Assembly (NCBI GenBank): GCA_947561395.2
Contig: OX387191.1
Location: 37,837,439 to 37,901,438, forward strand
DNA length: 64,000 bases
Reading direction: 5' to 3'
Origin: Buxus sempervirens
Taxonomy: Eukaryota; Streptophyta; Magnoliopsida; Buxales; Buxaceae
Part shown: positions 59,711 to 64,000 of the stretch, in pieces
Layout: each line of letters opens with the position of its first letter
Numbering within the stretch: position 1 is the first letter of the stretch
Notes under the pieces: generated by a model
Database searches by the model: none
What the model was told of the DNA's origin: nothing
Seen by the model: the letters and a program-made list of their open reading frames with translations, nothing else
Made by a program: the position numbers and the translations under genes

Positions 59711-60025
59711 TAGACATGTTTTTACCTGTCTGATACCATGCCAATGAATAACTACTCCCTCAGTAGGAAGCTTGTTGGTGAGCTCAACAACAATGGTGTC
59801 TCCAGCTTTGGCCCTTATTGTTGGCCCGGGAAACTGGCCATTGATCCCCATGACTACGTTCTCGACGCAATCCGGAGACCAGAACATATACCCCACTTTC
59901 CATTTGAAATGTCTAACTTTAGAAGCGAGTGAGAACTGAATCAAAGCTGAGAAGAAGCAGAAGTAAAGAACAGCTCTGAGTGCCATAGAACAAGGATCAA
60001 CCAGAGAACGAAGATGTGAAACCAT
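57073..60025 (-). CDS. L-ascorbate oxidase, copy 2 (AO2)
   Basis: Five exons of exactly the same lengths as AO1: 60025-59726, 59598-59506, 59269-59057, 58963-58769, 58035-57073; 587 residues. Same secreted multicopper oxidase, with [22 protein letters not shown] and [12 protein letters not shown] intact. I see six residue differences from AO1: Arg to Leu at the signal-peptide end (QFS-R/L-ASK), Ser to Arg and Lys to Arg in exon 4, and Leu to Val, Lys to Arg and Ala to Val in exon 5. None touches a copper ligand. Introns differ by small indels and the (GA)n run. It looks functional; regulation may differ because its upstream region is altered. Confidence 0.96.
59649..59708. repeat. (GA)30 microsatellite in AO2 intron 1
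   Basis: 60 bases of pure GA, against 26 bases in AO1, ending about 17 bases from the exon 1 splice donor. Confidence 0.95.
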
Positions 60026-60400
60026 CTCCTTTGTTGTTGCTTAAGAAGAAAACTTAGATTCCCAGGAGAAGTCAAGGACAAGGAGAAAGATAAAAGTAGT
60101 CAAGAAAGGTTGTGTCTCTGCAGCTTTGTGGAGTACCTTGCTTTTGGTCGGTGTTTAGCGTGTGGGCCGGGTTTGGAGCGCATGTTCTTAGCAACTTCTT
60201 GAAGTGTCATTTTGCTATATTTATAAAACATGAATTGTTATGGATCATTTTGGCATGAGATTCTCATTCCATGATTCTGTTAGTGGAATAACAGTCTGCC
60301 TAATTAATTCCATTGAGCAACCAATTTTGATGTCCCACCCAAATAGCAACTTGGGTGGAATGGATAGGTTCATAATATTCGACATCATCATCTTCATCAA
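60026..60400 (-). promoter_or_regulatory. AO2 upstream region, altered relative to AO1
   Basis: The proximal TATA-like box of AO1 is missing: AO1 has CTTTGGGTCTTTATAAGATG, and AO2 has CTTTTGGTCGGTG at the same place (about 60140). The distal TTTATAAATATAGC box is kept (60214-60227). Beyond about 60348, about 410 bases present in AO1 (29823-30232) are replaced by about 37 bases of different sequence. Confidence 0.7.
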
Positions 60401-63400
60401 CTAAACCAAGTTCACATTAAAGTGGGTTCGACGACATGAATATTGTTTCTCTATATCATTATATAAAAAAATCATATGTTTGCATAATTTGTATTTATGT
60501 AATTTTTGTTTTATTAACTAAATTCACTACTAAAAAATCGATTTTTACCGATGGTTCATAAACAGCCAGTAAAAACAGAAAACCGCTGGTAATTCTTTTA
60601 GTGGTGTTTCCACAACTACAATTAAATTTAGCGTCATAGATTTTATCTACGGTGCTTTCTCAAGTGCCCGTAAATATACCGGCGCCAAGCACCATTGTTT
60701 GTCTTCGCTTATTACCGGATATTATAAAGGATTACTTTCATTACTTGTGACAATTATAAAGGAAATTTCTATATGTTCAAGTAATGAAAAATGGTCAAAA
60801 CCACAACAAAACATGATATGTTCAAGTAATGAAATATGATCAAAATCACAACAAAACATGATATGCACGTTGCAAACGAAAAGGTTCTTTAATTCTGAAT
60901 ATGAACAAGAAATGATCCTAACAAATACTTCAAGGGCTAGCTGTAAAGTCTTAGAATTAGAATTGTATATTTTCTATATGTTCAAGCCTTGTTGCCAAGA
61001 CCAACAAGGCTCCCCAGAAACTGCACTCCAGTGCTCGCCTGCATCACTCTCATGTTGATGGCCAGCAGCAATCCTCCCACTTGTTCTATTTATTGTTATC
61101 ATCATGCACTAAAATCTCCTTTGAAGCTACTTCATCAACACTTCTACCTTGGGCTTTGTTGAAGTAGTACATCAGCAAATTGGCTCTGTGTGAGATAAAC
61201 ACTGAGACCAGATCAGCTTGGTTGAAGCCCAATAAGAAAATGAAAATTTTTTCCCTTTTCATTTTTTAGTCCTACTTACTAGCCAAATTGGTGGTTATTA
61301 CCCCACTAAAATTTAAGAAGGAAAAAGAAATTTCCTTTTAACAGTCCATAAAATAGAAATACCCGCTAGAACTGGACACAAAGGAGTGTTGAATTTAATC
61401 TTTACAGACTTAAATTGAGAGAAATCAAAAGTACCCTTCATTCCTTCGCTTGAATCCAATTTGCCCAAATGTAAGGCAAAGAAATAACCTGACGCTGGAC
61501 AAAATAGTGATTATTCTGTAGGCTAGTTCCAACAGTTGATTCACAGGGAAGAACACAAGAAAAATCGCACAAAACACAGAGAATACGTCTCTGAGGTTCA
61601 ACTGAATATTATTAAATCAAGTAATGCTTAAAATCAATCCACAAGCAGGACTTTATAGCCAAAAATCGTCTGTACATAACCGAATGTTACTAAAAAGGGC
61701 AAAATCTCCTAAATCATGCTAAAATGAAACACAAAATAAAATAAGCAATCTGCGAAAAAAATGTGGCCCAAATCAAGTTTAAAATCACTTCCTAATTGAA
61801 AAACGAAATATTACTCGAAATAGCAAAGAATAACTAAAAATAGTGATTTGGAGGGGAAAACAGCAGAATTTGAGGTCGGAAAAGATGTACACCGACTTGG
61901 GTCGGTGTCCATGGCGTGCGCTCTGGAAAGAGCTTTCCAAATTGGGGTCTTATGCACGATTCCGATATCCGTAGCCAAAGTTATGGCCAAAATATTGAAG
62001 CGCACTCAAAACTGCCCCAATTAGGAAAATATCACAATTACTTCCTACCTTTGCGCTGATCTACCAACTCATGGAATCTCAGCGCCATCAACGTACAATC
62101 TGACAGCTCAGCATCATCTGTCTCAGATCCCCTTGCATCATAACCCCAGATGCCATGTAATCATCCACAACTTGCTCAGTTAATTTAGTTGAACTCTAGC
62201 ATCTGTCAAATTGTTGCCGTCGATTGCCAGTATGCTTGATGGTGCAAGATGTCCAGTTAAACTGAACCCAATCACATTCAGGTCTGAATGAAACCAATCT
62301 CTCTCAAAGCTTCCAAATCCAAAGAGCCAAAAAAACATTCAGGTCTGTATAATTCTAGCAAGCTAAAGAAGCTAATATAATAAACCCAAGCACACAGTTG
62401 GATGTTTAATAGTTAGTTACCATGTAAACCTTCCACCAGAAGCCAGTGTTTGCTTTAAGGGTTTCCTCGCCGAGGACCTTATAAAGCCTAATAAATTAAT
62501 TCCAACAAAAGCAAGATCAAAGGAATAACAAAAATAGAAATCAATAACAAAAAAATGAGATAAGAGCGTCGAAGTGAAGAGCACTTACCTGAGCTGAGGT
62601 GGGTTTTCTTTGGTGAAGAACTGTGATCAGGAGAGAGAGAGGAAGTCATGCATATACCTATCGAGGATTTTGAATGGAGGGGATCTGCATCTCCAATTAT
62701 AGTCTCAAAAGCAAAACATTTTCATAGAGATTCCAAGTTTAAAATTTCTTGAATTATTTTGCTCATCTACTAAGATTCCGAGTAAAATTTTGTTAGCAAA
62801 AAAGTAACACCCCGAACCCGGGTCTATGCAAAACAGGCACCCAACCCAAATCCGAAGTGCTACTAGGTCCAGAACATCAAATTACCAGACCAATAATATC
62901 ATTCATTTAAGCAATTAATATCAAAGTGCGGAAGTTTATCTTCTATAAAAACTCAATAATAAGCGTGGATAAAAGTAATCCAAACCATCTCATCAAAAAC
63001 AAATCAAGTCTGGTAAATAGGTTTTATCACTCTCACTCTCATAATCATCAAATCCATAAAATAAACAAATAATAAATCAAATGTATCTAACATCCGTATC
63101 AACCTCAAAACTGTATCTACTCAGGATAATAATAATCCTCCGGGAGAAAATCTACAACCTCGCTGTGAGTATCAAACCCCAAGTCCCTTTCTCATGTATC
63201 AGCTGAAAACAAAACAAAACAACATAGGAATGAGATACGAATATCCCAGTAGGTAACAACATGCATGAATAAACAGTTATACTTAAAAATAGTCATTTTT
63301 TCATGCTCGATAAAGTAAACGAATAAACGGGATACAATCTCAATAAATAAAACAGTAATCAAATCAAAATAGCTCATCAAGTATAATCTTTTCCATCAAA

Positions 63401-64000
63401 ATAAATTCCAACACAAGAGTGTAATAAGCAAGATCAAAACTAATCCATCATACATTATTGTATGACTCGTGAAGACAAGCAGGCCTTTGAAAATACTCTC
63501 CATTCACTATGCCACCATGCGACTTATGAGCGAAGCTACTAAGACCTTCAAACCCCTATAACAACTGAGACAAGAGGTGTAGTCATCGACTCATTACGCA
63601 CGAAACTTATGAAGTTCAGCACGTACCATCTAGCTTGCAGCACCTTAATCAATACATAGGGATGACTGCTTATCCACACATACATGAAGACCTTCCAAAG
63701 CAAACTAACTTGCAAAGGAAGCGCGAGCACAAACTAGGAGTACCCAACTAAAGAAAAACCTCTTCATTCTTAAGCTTAACCCTATGGATCCACATGCAGC
63801 TATGCCCACTAGACACTAACAATAACAACTAACTCAAAACAATATAATTAGTAATAGTGCCTAGAGGCATATAGGATTTTCCGAAGCTTAAACTCTTTCC
63901 AAATATAATTTTACAAAATAGTTAAGATGTGAAGATTTTTCTAAAGTTCAGAAATCAAGATACTTAAAATATATTTTGCTGAGTAATAACTTTTCCCAAT
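60401..64000. other. Duplicated intergenic DNA upstream of AO2
   Basis: Parallels 30249-33495 and 54583-54990: CACTA-like terminus (about 60525), 44-base repeat pair (60772-60859), exon-like pieces on the minus strand (62030-62650) and the LTR-like start near 62803. No intact gene is visible. Confidence 0.6.

Larger units (their letters stand above)
56785..64000. repeat. Tandem segmental duplication, unit 2 (incomplete at window end)
   Basis: Direct-orientation copy of 26338-33495 and then of 54583-54990, without the 21-kb element. The former insertion site reads CATCTAGCTTGCAGCACC near 63625-63643. Main differences from unit 1: a loss upstream of AO2, a longer (GA)n run and scattered single-base changes. 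Confidence 0.93.

Overview
The window is nuclear DNA of a flowering plant. The evidence is an intron-split L-ascorbate oxidase gene pair with plant GT-AG splice sites, plant-type LTR retrotransposons (Ty3/gypsy Tat/Ogre lineage), CACTA, hAT and Mutator-like DNA transposons, and a captured pentatricopeptide-repeat fragment. The species cannot be named from this sequence. Only two genes look intact; nearly everything else is transposon-derived.

1-26.3 kb is a nested transposon region. A Mutator-like element (1542-2485, perfect 9-bp target duplication) carries the last exon piece of a PPR gene. A decayed CACTA transposase (7364-7724 and 16850-18470) is split by a Tat-type LTR (7725-16844, duplication ACCAT). 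That LTR is split by a second LTR in the opposite orientation (8079-14605), which in turn holds a solo LTR (8622-10419, duplication CATAT) and a hAT element (11500-13929). Further right are another LTR fragment, an unrelated solo LTR (19585-22154, duplication GAACC), an older LTR remnant and a small Mutator-type MITE (25069-25602).

26.3-64 kb is a tandem segmental duplication. Each unit carries a complete five-exon L-ascorbate oxidase gene on the minus strand (AO1 26623-29491; AO2 57073-60025). The two 587-residue proteins are almost identical, with all copper ligands present. Unit 2 runs off the right edge of the window.

Unit 1 was split after the duplication by a 21-kb Tat/Ogre-like retrotransposon (33496-54582, minus strand). 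It has 1.8-kb LTRs, a tRNA-Arg-type primer site, a polypurine tract, broken gag, protease and pol with two RNase H domains, and a 19-copy minisatellite before gag. Unit 2 preserves the empty insertion site.

The most interesting feature lies inside this element. Between pol and the 3' LTR, on the opposite strand, are two intron-containing, now decayed genes: a plant-mobile-domain (PMD) type gene and a DUF7745-like gene. Arrays of short palindromes (CCCGTA...TACGGG type) precede each of these genes, lie before gag, and sit in the U3 of every related LTR. Some palindromes have changed sequence on both arms while staying palindromic. This suggests a shared cis-element, perhaps recognised by an element-encoded factor.
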